The notes under the pieces were generated by a model that had not been told where the DNA came from, did not search any database, and worked only from the letters and a program-made list of their open reading frames with translations. The translations under genes and the position numbers were made by a program. From the NCBI GenBank assembly GCA_900541065.1, contig UQIE01000001.1, positions 62,001-126,000 on the forward strand: a stretch of DNA of 64,000 bases. The letters are read 5' to 3'. This DNA is from an uncultured Collinsella sp. (GTDB taxonomy: Bacteria; Actinomycetota; Coriobacteriia; Coriobacteriales; Coriobacteriaceae). Every line of letters begins with the position of its first letter. The first letter of the stretch is position 1. Shown one piece after another: positions 42,872-50,157 of the stretch.

Positions 42872-43740
42872 GACGCCCTCCTCTCGCATGCGGCCCTCGC
42901 ATCCAGCAGACGCCGCGCGTCCTGGTACGCCTTGAGCGCCACCGGATCGGCGGTCGTCCCCCTCGGGGCCTTCACCTTCGCCGGGTCGATGCCCGGATGT
43001 TCCTCGCGCCACCTGCGCTCGAGCTCCGCCCTCGTCTGCTCGGGCGTCCTCGTCGGCTTGAACGTGGCGGCCTCGATCTCCGAGGCGGTGGGCTTGCCCC
43101 TCGCCCGGTCGTCGGCGTCGATGCGCTTCTGGCGCCTGGACCAGTCGAGCGCGAGGGCGCCCCAGTTGCTCACCGGTTGGCCGTTGCCCTTGACCCATCC
43201 CTGAGACTCGAAGTAGGCCCAGAAGGCGTCCGGGTCGCCGCTCAGGCAGTTGACGCCGAAGTAACCGCGGGCCTCGTCGAGGGTCGGCGGCTCGAACTCG
43301 GGCGGCGCTGCGGGGGCATCTCCCCCATCACAGGACAGCTCAGCACAATCCAGTTCAGGACAGGACAGGCTAGGGTAGGTTAGGTTAGGGTTTTCACTTT
43401 CCGAAACCTGCGTTTCGGGTTTGTCGGAAACTGGTTTCCCGTTTGAAAAACCTAGGTTTTCACTTTCCGAAACCTGCGTTTCGGGTTTGTCGGAAACTGG
43501 TTTCTTGCGCGGGCGGCCGCCCTTGCCGCCCCTGCCGCGCGCGTCCTTGGAGTTGTCGATGGCGTTCTTCATCGCCTTGAAAACGCGGCGGAGGTGCTTC
43601 GGCAGGTCGGCCTCGACGCCGTGCAGCCCGTACATCATGATCGCGTCGGCGAGCATCGCGCGGTCGCGCAGGTCCTCGGGGTCGCTCGCGTCGAAGTCGT
43701 CGTAGACCTCGGCGAAGCTGTCGAACACGGTGAAGGCCAT
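42868..43740 (-). CDS. DUF6291-type replisome organiser
   Basis: 290 aa. The N-terminal MAFTVFDSFAEVYDDFDASD and AMLADAIMMYGLHGVEADLP match the DUF6291 domain found in phage replication proteins. A basic RGGKGGRPRKK patch and two in-frame copies of KPVSDKPETQVSESEN follow (about residues 85-125); then a C-terminal segment like phage primosomal proteins (YFESQGWVKGNGQPVSNWGA). The repeat DNA may be the origin, as in lambda O. Starts by TGATG overlap. Confidence 0.7.
   Translation of the reverse strand: MAFTVFDSFAEVYDDFDASDPEDLRDRAMLADAIMMYGLHGVEADLPKHLRRVFKAMKNAIDNSKDARGRGGKGGRPRKKPVSDKPETQVSESENLGFSNGKPVSDKPETQVSESENPNLTYPSLSCPELDCAELSCDGGDAPAAPPEFEPPTLDEARGYFGVNCLSGDPDAFWAYFESQGWVKGNGQPVSNWGALALDWSRRQKRIDADDRARGKPTASEIEAATFKPTRTPEQTRAELERRWREEHPGIDPAKVKAPRGTTADPVALKAYQDARRLLDARAACERRAS
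43345..43504. repeat. Repeat cluster inside the replisome organiser gene, candidate phage origin
   Basis: Two identical 50-bp direct repeats (43389-43438 and 43455-43504, period 66 bp), each containing the inverted CCGAAAC...GTTTCGG pair, preceded by short GGACA and TAGGTTAGG repeats (about 43356-43390). This is the most AT-rich stretch in an otherwise GC-rich gene, as expected for an origin with iterons. The repeat also translates in frame. Confidence 0.65.
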
Positions 43741-43850
43741 CAGAACCACCCCCATAGAAGCGAAGAGAAGAACAGGAAACCCGCGGAGAAGGAGGCGGCG
43801 AACAGGGCCGCCTCCCAGTGGTCGCGGATGATGTCGGGTACGTGCCTCAT
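43740..43850 (-). CDS. 36-residue phage membrane protein
   Basis: MRHVPDIIRDHWEAALFAAS then FSAGFLFFSSLLWGWF: one C-terminal membrane helix. TGATG overlaps on both sides couple it to ssb and the replisome organiser. Unknown function. Confidence 0.5.
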   Translation of the reverse strand: MRHVPDIIRDHWEAALFAASFSAGFLFFSSLLWGWF

Positions 43851-44326
43851 CAGAACGGCACGTCCTCGTCGTAGAACTCGGACTGCGGGACCGCGGCGTA
43901 GGCCTGCTGGGCGCTCCACTGCGGCGCGGCCTGCGCCTGTGGCTGCACGGGCACCGTGTTCGCGAGGCTCTGCTGCGGCTGGGCCTGCGTCTGCCCCTCA
44001 CGGCGCACCATGACCTCGATCTCGTCGACGATAACCTCGAGCTTCGAGCGCTTCTGGCCGTCGCGCTCCCAAGAGCTGTAGCGCAGCTTGCCCTCGATCG
44101 CGACCTTCATCCCCTTGGCGAGGAAACGGCCAACGGCCTCGGCGCGGTTGCCGAACATGGTGCAGTCGACGAAGTTGGGATAGTCCTCCCACTCGCCCGT
44201 CTGCGCGTTGCGGCGGCGGTCGTTTACCGCCACGCCAAAGGACAGGACCTGCGTGCCGCCGGCGGTGGCGCGAAGCTCGGGGTCGCGGGTGAGGTTGCCG
44301 CTGATGTTCACTCGGTTGATGCTCAC
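43850..44326 (-). CDS. ssb: Single-stranded DNA-binding protein
   Basis: 158 aa. N-terminal OB fold (NRVNISGNLTRDPELRATAG, FGVAVNDRRRNAQTGEWED), a Gln/Ala/Pro linker and the acidic partner-binding tip FYDEDVPF. Protects and organises ssDNA for phage replication and for Bet-driven annealing. ATGA overlap with the IHF-like gene. Confidence 0.95.
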   Translation of the reverse strand: MSINRVNISGNLTRDPELRATAGGTQVLSFGVAVNDRRRNAQTGEWEDYPNFVDCTMFGNRAEAVGRFLAKGMKVAIEGKLRYSSWERDGQKRSKLEVIVDEIEVMVRREGQTQAQPQQSLANTVPVQPQAQAAPQWSAQQAYAAVPQSEFYDEDVPF

Positions 44327-44664
44327 TGCCCGTCCTCCTTTGTGGTCATGTAGCCCTTGATGGCATCGACGAGGCGCGGCCCCTGCATGTAGCCCAGGCC
44401 GCTCACGCGGCGACCATCGGGGATGTCAAGCGCCTTGACGATCACCTTCGCCTTGACCGTGCCGATGCCCGGGAACGAGCGGGCGAACTCCTCGACCTTG
44501 AGCTTTGCCGCGATGGGCGCCTCGATGGCGACCTCGGGCGGGATGTTGCCCGCCTTGCAGGCGGCCTTGAACGCGGCGCGCTCGCGGCGCGTGTGGACGG
44601 CCTTCGCCATCGCCTCCTTGCGCTGCTCAGGCGTTCGGATCGGCGGTAGGTTTTTCTCCTCCAT
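44323..44664 (-). CDS. Mycobacterial-type integration host factor (mIHF-like)
   Basis: 113 aa. The segment ARSFPGIGTVKAKVIVKALD followed by GRRVSGLGYMQGPRLVDAI carries the actinobacterial mIHF helix-two-turn-helix pattern (PGxGxxxAxxIxxxLxI, RRVxGLG). mIHF bends DNA and helps integration and chromosome folding. Here it is encoded in the recombination operon between DUF1351 and ssb. GGAGG region before the ATG is weak; start is the first ATG. Confidence 0.8.
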   Translation of the reverse strand: MEEKNLPPIRTPEQRKEAMAKAVHTRRERAAFKAACKAGNIPPEVAIEAPIAAKLKVEEFARSFPGIGTVKAKVIVKALDIPDGRRVSGLGYMQGPRLVDAIKGYMTTKEDGQ

Positions 44665-44667
44665 GTC

Positions 44668-45654
44668 CTACATCCTCTCGACGTATCCGTGAATGCCGTT
44701 ATCGACCATGACGGCCCTCACGCGGCGCAGCTCGTCCGCCGTTGCGCACTCGATGACCACGCGGTAGCCCCTCTGCGGTGCTGGGGCTTCATCCTCGGCC
44801 ACATCCGGCTCGGGGCGCGACGGGACCACCCGCACGCACCTCGGCACGCCCAAGGGCGGCTCTGGTTCCTCGACGGGCATCGGCTCGGGGTCGGGCGGCA
44901 GCGGCGCGGGCTCCGGCTCGGGCTCCGGTGCGGTCGCCGTCGCCTGCTCGTAGGTCGATACGAGCGCGGCGGCCTTGGCGACCTCCTCGCGATGCGCGGC
45001 GACAGCCGCAGCCACCTCGCCCGAGTCCATCGGTAGCGTCCTCGTCCACCACGCCACGGCCCACGCCTTCTCGTCCTCGTCCGCGTAGTCGAGCCCGTTG
45101 ACGAACTTGAACTGGTGCAGGAGCTCGCCCACGCGGCGCTCGATGATGTTTTTGGCCTTGACCTCGCCGAAGCTCGCGTTGAGCCACTTGTCGTCGGCGA
45201 TGCGCTCGTAGGGCACCAGCGGCCCCATCTCGCCCGCGAGGTCGTAGTAGTGGCCCTTGAGCGCGGCGAGGCGGCGGGCCCTGCACTCACCGTCGTATCG
45301 GTCGATTTCGGCCTTGTACTCATCGGAGAGCCTGTCGATTGGCGCCGTGATCTCGCCGATGGTCTTGTCGAACGTCTTGAGCAGGTCGCTGTACTTCTTC
45401 TTCGCGGCCTTGCGCTGCTCCTCGATGGGCTTCTTCACGTCGTTGACCGACGTGCGGTACTTCTTCGCCGCCTTGAAGTCCTCGTCCTTCTCGATGTGCT
45501 TGACGTCAACGTAGTCCGCCAGCTTCTCGTCCACGCTCTTCTTGAGCTTCGCCAGCTTGTCCTCGAGCGTGTCGTCGATGGCGAGCGACGACACCAGCGT
45601 GTCGAAGTCCTCCTCGAGCGGCACGGCCTCGACCGCCAAAACCTCGTCTGCCAT
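44668..45654 (-). CDS. DUF1351 phage protein
   Basis: 328 aa. Coiled-coil rich N-terminal two thirds (KKYRTSVNDVKKPIEEQRKA, ITAPIDRLSDEYKAEIDRYD) is the DUF1351 pattern, a regular neighbour of RecT/Bet genes. A Pro/Glu linker (about 240-275) and a short C-terminal domain (RGYRVVIECATADELRRVRA) follow. Role in phage recombination not established. Coupled to Bet by TAATG. Confidence 0.75.
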   Translation of the reverse strand: MADEVLAVEAVPLEEDFDTLVSSLAIDDTLEDKLAKLKKSVDEKLADYVDVKHIEKDEDFKAAKKYRTSVNDVKKPIEEQRKAAKKKYSDLLKTFDKTIGEITAPIDRLSDEYKAEIDRYDGECRARRLAALKGHYYDLAGEMGPLVPYERIADDKWLNASFGEVKAKNIIERRVGELLHQFKFVNGLDYADEDEKAWAVAWWTRTLPMDSGEVAAAVAAHREEVAKAAALVSTYEQATATAPEPEPEPAPLPPDPEPMPVEEPEPPLGVPRCVRVVPSRPEPDVAEDEAPAPQRGYRVVIECATADELRRVRAVMVDNGIHGYVERM

Positions 45655-46556
45655 TAGAAGCCTCCCAGAAGGTCGTCGTCGGTCGCGTACTCGGCGGGCG
45701 CGGGCTCATAGGCGGGCGCGGGCTCCGGCTCGGGGGCTGCGGGCTCGGGCTGCGCCTTGCGGGCCGCGATCTCCTCCTCCATCCACGAGGCCGCGCGGCG
45801 CGCCTGCATGAGCGTCATGCCGTGCATGGAGCCCGACGTGCAGCCCACGGCGGCGCAGATGGCCGCCATGGCCCCGGCGCTGTCGAGCCCAGTCGCCGCC
45901 ATGAACGGCTTGAACAGGTCGCGCACGGGCTGCAGCGGGTCGACCACGGGCTCGACGCTCTCGGCCTGGACGGTCTGAGAGCCGGTGCCCATATCGCGCT
46001 CGACCTTCTGGTCCATCTCCTCGCCCGTGTACATCCCGCCGAACTCGTCGGGATAGGCCAGACGCCACGCGCCGGCCTTGGCGCACTTCTCGATCATGAC
46101 GCCCGGCATCTTCGCCCAGTTGCTCTTGCCGGTGCTGTAGTCGGTGAGCGCCAGCTCCACGTAGGCCGGCTCCTTGCCGTCGGTGAAAGCGACCTCTGCC
46201 CAGCCGCCGATGAGCTGCTCCCCGATCATCTTGTAGACGGCGGAGCCCTTCTTCTTGACGACCTCGCCGTCTCGGAGCACCACGACGCCGCTCTCGATGC
46301 CGCCGTAGTTGGGCTGCCTGTTCGCGCGGCGGTTGAACACCTGGTAGGAAGTGATGATGCTCGCCGGGGCGCTGCCGTACTTGACCAGGTACACCTCCTT
46401 GGTGAAGGGGTTCAGGTGCTGGCGGTTGCACAGCTCGATACACAGCGCCAGCTCGCTTTCGGTCGCGTTCGGGCACAGCCGCTCGCGGATGTCCTGCGAG
46501 GTGAACTTGACGGGCATGCCCGCATCATCCTTGAACTCGATGATCTCGTTACTCAT
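45654..46556 (-). CDS. bet: Bet/RecT-family single-strand annealing protein
   Basis: 300 aa. LCIELCNRQHLNPFTKEVYL and ASIITSYQVFNRRANRQPNY, then CAKAGAWRLAYPDEFGGMYT, match the Bet (Red-beta-like) family. Anneals complementary ssDNA during recombination-dependent replication, with the nearby SSB. The C-terminal Pro/Ala/Glu stretch is low complexity. The partner exonuclease is not seen in this operon. Confidence 0.88.
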   Translation of the reverse strand: MSNEIIEFKDDAGMPVKFTSQDIRERLCPNATESELALCIELCNRQHLNPFTKEVYLVKYGSAPASIITSYQVFNRRANRQPNYGGIESGVVVLRDGEVVKKKGSAVYKMIGEQLIGGWAEVAFTDGKEPAYVELALTDYSTGKSNWAKMPGVMIEKCAKAGAWRLAYPDEFGGMYTGEEMDQKVERDMGTGSQTVQAESVEPVVDPLQPVRDLFKPFMAATGLDSAGAMAAICAAVGCTSGSMHGMTLMQARRAASWMEEEIAARKAQPEPAAPEPEPAPAYEPAPAEYATDDDLLGGF

Positions 46557-46845
46557 CGACGCTCACCTCGCATCCGTAGAGCTTGGAGATGGTGGCGACG
46601 GCGCCGTTCTCGGCGTAGATGTCCTCGCACTTCTTGCCGTACGCGATGATGACGGCAAGGAAGTCGCGGTCGAACTCGATGGGCTCCTCGTCCATCAGTA
46701 CGGGCGCGACCGCCATGCCGTAGGCGACGCCGCGGAGCACCGCGGGGTCGACGTCGCGCTCGAGCGCCTCGGCGTTGAGCTCCGTATTGATGAGGACGTT
46801 GCCCACGGCCTGCCTCATGAGCTCCTTGAATACCTTTCGCTTCAT
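46549..46845 (-). CDS. Phage early protein, unknown
   Basis: 98 aa, MKRKVFKELMRQAVGNVLIN at the start; acidic and helical. The end overlaps the Bet start by 8 bases. Not recognised. Confidence 0.6.
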   Translation of the reverse strand: MKRKVFKELMRQAVGNVLINTELNAEALERDVDPAVLRGVAYGMAVAPVLMDEEPIEFDRDFLAVIIAYGKKCEDIYAENGAVATISKLYGCEVSVDE

Positions 46846-47304
46846 TTAAATTTCCTCCGTTTCGTCCCCGCGCCCGGACCACCCGGGCGCGATCGATATG
46901 TCCATGCGCTCGGCCTGCCCGCGCACCCTGGGGTGCTTTACCACGTGTAGGTCGACCACTTGCGCGTCGTCGGCCCAGACGAGCCCGTTGAGCGCGTCCA
47001 TGACCAGCTTGGCCTCGTTGTCGGCGTCCGGCCTGTAGGTGTCCGGCTCCGAGCGCACGCGCCTGGGCCGGCTTTCCGGCAGCTGCCGGTAGGCGTCGAC
47101 GGTGAGAATCACCGGCTCGTGCGGGCCGAAGGCCAGGGGCTGGATGCCCGCCTCGGCCATCGCCTCCCGACACGCCGCCGCTATGACCCGCTCGGCCCTC
47201 AGCGTCTCGGTCGGCGTGTACATCCGTGCGTGGCGCCGGTCGAGCCTGTGGCGCTGCTTGCCCGCCGCGAACCTGACGGTGAACGCGAATCGCCCGCCGG
47301 TCAC
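46846..47304 (-). CDS. rusA: RusA-family Holliday junction resolvase
   Basis: 152 aa from a GTG overlapping the upstream small gene (GTGA). The catalytic segment YRPDADNEAKLVMDALNGLV followed by WADDAQVVDLHVVKHP supplies the conserved Asp residues of RusA. Resolves four-way junctions formed in phage recombination. Ends immediately before the next gene. Confidence 0.85.
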   Translation of the reverse strand: MTGGRFAFTVRFAAGKQRHRLDRRHARMYTPTETLRAERVIAAACREAMAEAGIQPLAFGPHEPVILTVDAYRQLPESRPRRVRSEPDTYRPDADNEAKLVMDALNGLVWADDAQVVDLHVVKHPRVRGQAERMDISIAPGWSGRGDETEEI

Positions 47305-47441
47305 AGTACCGACCCCATCCCGAGCACAACTCGGATGCCGTCCGCCGCGAGCAGCATCGCCCGCAGGACGTAGGGCATGAGCGCGTACACCGCGAACAGG
47401 AGCGCGATGTACGCAGCGCACCTAAGCAGCCTCGATGCCAT
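47301..47441 (-). CDS. 46-residue phage membrane protein
   Basis: A strongly hydrophobic small ORF (LLRCAAYIALLFAVYALMPY, VLRAMLLAADGIRVVLGMG) with likely membrane helix. It starts inside the end of the excisionase-like gene in another frame and ends with a GTGA overlap into rusA. Unknown function. Confidence 0.5.
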   Translation of the reverse strand: MASRLLRCAAYIALLFAVYALMPYVLRAMLLAADGIRVVLGMGSVL

Positions 47442-47670
47442 GCGTTCCCTCCTCGATCCACTGCTCAACCCATTCCGGGCGCACCATGCGCCCCACCTTG
47501 CGCCCCTCGGGCAGCTGCGAGCGCAGGCGGCCCGCCTTGCACTCGATGCGCAGCGTGTCGTAGGGCACCCCCGTCACCCTCGACGCCTCGCGCAGCGTGT
47601 ACATCAGCTTGTGGCGGATGCCAAGCTCGTCGGCCATCTGCTGGAACGTTTTGGCTCTGCTAGAATCCAT
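47422..47670 (-). CDS. Excisionase-like HTH DNA-binding protein
   Basis: 82 aa. TLREASRVTGVPYDTLRIEC then GRLRSQLPEGRKVGRMVRPE is the AlpA/excisionase MerR-like winged helix. The ATG has AAAGGAGG eight bases upstream. It may direct excision or act as an early regulator. Confidence 0.75.
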   Translation of the reverse strand: MDSSRAKTFQQMADELGIRHKLMYTLREASRVTGVPYDTLRIECKAGRLRSQLPEGRKVGRMVRPEWVEQWIEEGTHGIEAA

Positions 47671-47692
47671 GAGTGACCTCCTTTCAGGTTTG

Positions 47693-47731
47693 GAGCCGTC
47701 CCCGCTTTCCACACCGGGCGGCTCTTTTTTT
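47693..47731 (+). terminator. Plus-strand terminator-like hairpin
   Basis: GAGCCGTCCC pairs with GGGCGGCTC (one bulge) and is followed by seven T residues on the plus strand. It faces away from the minus-strand operon, so it would stop antisense transcription; it lies in the leader of the excisionase-like gene. Confidence 0.5.
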
Positions 47732-47835
47732 GTTGCTTTCCGGGGCCCCGCCCCCGGCACGGCACCGGTAGGGAACGTCCCCGCGGATGGTTATGGAGAG
47801 CCGCGGGGCAACGGTGCCGCCCCGGGGATGGGGCC

Positions 47836-47866
47836 CGCGGGTATTGCCTGAGCGGCAATACCCGCG
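47836..47866. repeat. 13-bp perfect inverted repeat
   Basis: CGCGGGTATTGCC / GGCAATACCCGCG with a 5-base loop in the 283-base gap 47671-47953, which is GC-rich and otherwise holds only the hairpin above. Could be an operator or an RNA stem. Confidence 0.6.
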
Positions 47867-47953
47867 TTGACGCGTTACACACGCGTTAGGCTTCGGGCCA
47901 TGATTCGTAGACAGCAGACATATCGCCCGAAGCACGTCCGACCAGCGGGCCCC

Positions 47954-48166
47954 CTACTCGTGCGGCTCGTCGACTGGGTCGAGCGGCACCCTCGCATCAG
48001 CGCCGCGATCGTCCTCGCCGGGTTCATCGACGACGCCTGCGACCTGCTTGGGCGCGTCGTTGATCTCGCGATGTTTCTCATGAAGCTCGCGGGTGTGCTC
48101 TAGCACGAACGCGACCGCGAGAACGTCGAGGAAGACCCGGACGGCCGCATGGATAAGGTTCAACAT
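47954..48166 (-). CDS. Small phage protein with hydrophobic N-terminus
   Basis: 70 aa: LNLIHAAVRVFLDVLAVAFV then an acidic tail ending DEPHE. AGGGGCGG lies before the ATG and the gene follows the SPFH gene by 11 bases, so it belongs to that unit. An open frame on the opposite strand (47900-48103) overlaps it and cannot be excluded. Confidence 0.5.
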   Translation of the reverse strand: MLNLIHAAVRVFLDVLAVAFVLEHTRELHEKHREINDAPKQVAGVVDEPGEDDRGADARVPLDPVDEPHE

Positions 48167-48177
48167 CGCCACCGCCC

Positions 48178-49149
48178 CTACTTTGTGCCCACGATCGGCT
48201 GGGAGCCCTCGGGCACGACGACGAGGTTGCCGTCCTTTCCGATGCTCTTGAGCGCGTCGATGTAGTGCTGCTGGAGGACCTGGTCGTTGAGCGAGTTCGC
48301 GAGGACGGCGTTTGCGTCCGCCTCGCCCTGCGCCTCGATCTTCTTTGTTTCGGCCTCGACCTTGGCCGTCTCCTGCTCGTTCTGGGCCTTCTGCTTCGCG
48401 ACCTCGGCGGCCTGAGCCTCGCTGTAGCTCTTGGTGATGTTCTTCGGGTAGCGGACGTCCTGCACGCTCACCTGCTCCACCGTGAGGCCTATGCCCTTCC
48501 ACTTCTCGGTGAGGGCCTTCTGGACGGCCTTGGTGAACTGGGAGCGGTCGGTGAGCATCGTCACCGTGTCGAAGCCGCCCGAGACCTCGCGGGTGACGGC
48601 GCGGACGTCGTTGGAGATGTACTTCTCCACGAAGCTCTCCTGCGTGCCGTACTCGCTGTAGAGGCTGAGCGCGGCGTCGGGGTTCAGGGAGTAGTTGACC
48701 TGGATGTCGATGTTGGCGCTGGCGCCCGACTTGTCGTTGATGGAGACCTGCTTGCCCTCGTAGGAGCCGCCGTCCACCTCGTAGTCGGTGTCCCCGTAGA
48801 AGTTGATGAGGTTGTTGCGGGTGTCGTAGGTCACGACGTCCTGCCAGGGGGCCTTGGCGTGGAAGCCGGCCTCGGAGGTCGAGCCGGCGAGCGAGCCGCC
48901 GAGGTTGCGGATGACGCAGACCTCGCCGGTGTCCTGCGTGTAGAAGCAGGCGGTGGCAGCGATGATGGCACCTGCCAGGACGAGGGGCAGGGCGCACGCG
49001 GGCGAGACGATGCGGGGCTCGTACTTGTTGCCCCAACGGTCCGCGGGCCCGGCGGCCCTCTCGCGCTCGACCTCGTTATACCGCTTGATGGCGACGGCGG
49101 CGGCCACGCCGCCGAGTCCAAGGCCTGCTCCGATAATCAGTTGAATCAT
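48178..49149 (-). CDS. SPFH/prohibitin-like membrane protein
   Basis: 323 aa. Two hydrophobic N-terminal segments (IIGAGLGLGGVAAAVAI and ALPLVLAGAIIAATACF), then an SPFH/band 7 domain (GEVCVIRNLGGSLAGSTSEA, GFHAKAPWQDVVTYDTRNN) and a long Ala/Glu/Gln/Lys coiled coil (EAQAAEVAKQKAQNEQETAK). Such proteins scaffold membrane complexes. It is the second gene of the phage early operon. The ATG at 49149 follows GGAGG; an ATG 12 bases earlier overlaps that site. Confidence 0.85.
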   Translation of the reverse strand: MIQLIIGAGLGLGGVAAAVAIKRYNEVERERAAGPADRWGNKYEPRIVSPACALPLVLAGAIIAATACFYTQDTGEVCVIRNLGGSLAGSTSEAGFHAKAPWQDVVTYDTRNNLINFYGDTDYEVDGGSYEGKQVSINDKSGASANIDIQVNYSLNPDAALSLYSEYGTQESFVEKYISNDVRAVTREVSGGFDTVTMLTDRSQFTKAVQKALTEKWKGIGLTVEQVSVQDVRYPKNITKSYSEAQAAEVAKQKAQNEQETAKVEAETKKIEAQGEADANAVLANSLNDQVLQQHYIDALKSIGKDGNLVVVPEGSQPIVGTK

Positions 49150-49176
49150 GTCTTCCTCCATTTCGTGTGGTCAAAT

Positions 49177-49380
49177 CTAATTTGACTTCTCAGTTAAAAA
49201 AATAGTCGGGTCCACCCCGAAGTGCTCTCCGAGCGCCTTGGCTCTTGCAGGGTTCATACGGTGCTCTTGGTCGTTCTCAAGGGCATCATATGCCGGCAAA
49301 GAGATTCCGAGAGCTGCGGCGATGTTCTTCTTCTGGAAGCGTTCGACACCCGCCTCTCGGTACTCCTGTAAGCTCTGCAT
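49177..49380 (-). CDS. Cro-like HTH regulator
   Basis: 67 aa. NIAAALGISLPAYDALENDQ is a lambda-repressor-type helix-turn-helix. First gene of the early operon, divergent from the CI-like gene across a 120-base operator region, as Cro is. AAGGAGG precedes the ATG. Confidence 0.8.
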   Translation of the reverse strand: MQSLQEYREAGVERFQKKNIAAALGISLPAYDALENDQEHRMNPARAKALGEHFGVDPTIFLTEKSN

Positions 49381-49402
49381 GTGCTCCTCCTTTCGTTGAC
49401 CT

Positions 49403-49432
49403 AAGGTTAAACCTTATTTGACCGCTGGTCAA
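49403..49432. promoter_or_regulatory. Palindromic operators in the divergent control region
   Basis: Two perfect palindromes, AAGGTTAAACCTT (49403-49415) and TTGACCGCTGGTCAA (49418-49432), sharing the half-site GGT(T/C)AA. They are the likely binding sites of the CI-like and Cro-like proteins. Confidence 0.75.
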
Positions 49433-49446
49433 CTTAGAATTATCTA
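49418..49446 (+). promoter_or_regulatory. Promoter of the repressor gene
   Basis: -35 TTGACC (49418-49423), 17-base spacer, -10 TATCTA (49441-49446). The -35 is one half of the palindromic operator. On the other strand the same palindrome offers TTGACC with a 17-base spacer to TAACCT, a weaker -10, for the early operon. Confidence 0.65.
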
Positions 49447-49500
49447 TAAATCAATTTTTCTTTAGTTAGAATTAAATTACGTTTAACCGAAGGAGGGTCC

Positions 49501-50139
49501 ATGAGTTTCGCAAACCGAGTAAGAGCCCTGCGTGAGGCGCGTAATTGGAACCAGGAGGACGTCGGAAACAGACTCAACCCGAAGGTCACCAAAGCCGCCG
49601 TTGCTTCGTGGGAGTCGGGCAAATCTCAACCGAGAATGTACCGGCTTGAGCAACTCGCCGAGCTTTTCGGCACGACGGTGGCCGAACTCATGGGCGAGAC
49701 CCCGGAGCCCGTGCGCCCCAACGGCGCCCAGTACGTGACTCTACCCGTGCTCGTCGCCGGGCACGCAGGCGAGTTCACCGATGAATTCGGTCCCGACGAG
49801 GTCGCTGACGTGCCGATCTCAGTCCTCGAGCGCGTCAACGACCCGGACGCCTACCTCATGCGCGTGCGCGGCTCATGCATGAATCGCAGGTTTGCCGACG
49901 GCGAGAACGCACTGCTCTCCCCCAGGTGCGAACCGCGCAACGGCGACGCCGTGGCGGCCGAGTACAACGGCGAGATGATCCTTAGAAGCTACTACCGCGG
50001 GGCGTCGACTCTCGTGCTGTCGCCGGACAGCTACGAGGACGGCTACACCGACATAGTTTTCGACGATCCGGAGAACGCCAGCGTGAACTTCCGCGGCGTC
50101 GTCAAGTGGCACCAGGCCAGCGAGGTCAAGAGGTATTAG
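49501..50139 (+). CDS. CI-like repressor with S24-type C-terminal domain
   Basis: 212 aa. N-terminal HTH at about residues 5-60 (LREARNWNQEDVGNRLNPKV), then an S24/LexA-like domain from about 78. The usual GDSM nucleophile box reads GSCM (residues 124-127), putting Cys at the nucleophile Ser position, and the usual catalytic Lys position reads Arg162 (MILRSYYRG). A possible cleavage region VLVAGHAGEF is kept. Keeps the prophage silent; self-cleavage on SOS may be impaired. AAGGAGG precedes the ATG. Confidence 0.85.
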   Translation: MSFANRVRALREARNWNQEDVGNRLNPKVTKAAVASWESGKSQPRMYRLEQLAELFGTTVAELMGETPEPVRPNGAQYVTLPVLVAGHAGEFTDEFGPDEVADVPISVLERVNDPDAYLMRVRGSCMNRRFADGENALLSPRCEPRNGDAVAAEYNGEMILRSYYRGASTLVLSPDSYEDGYTDIVFDDPENASVNFRGVVKWHQASEVKRY

Positions 50140-50157
50140 AGACAGAAAGGCGAACCG

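Noticed and set aside
47900..48103. Plus-strand 67-residue hydrophobic frame
   Set aside because: Not listed as a gene because it has a weak ribosome site and opposes a better-supported operon gene; kept as a finding.
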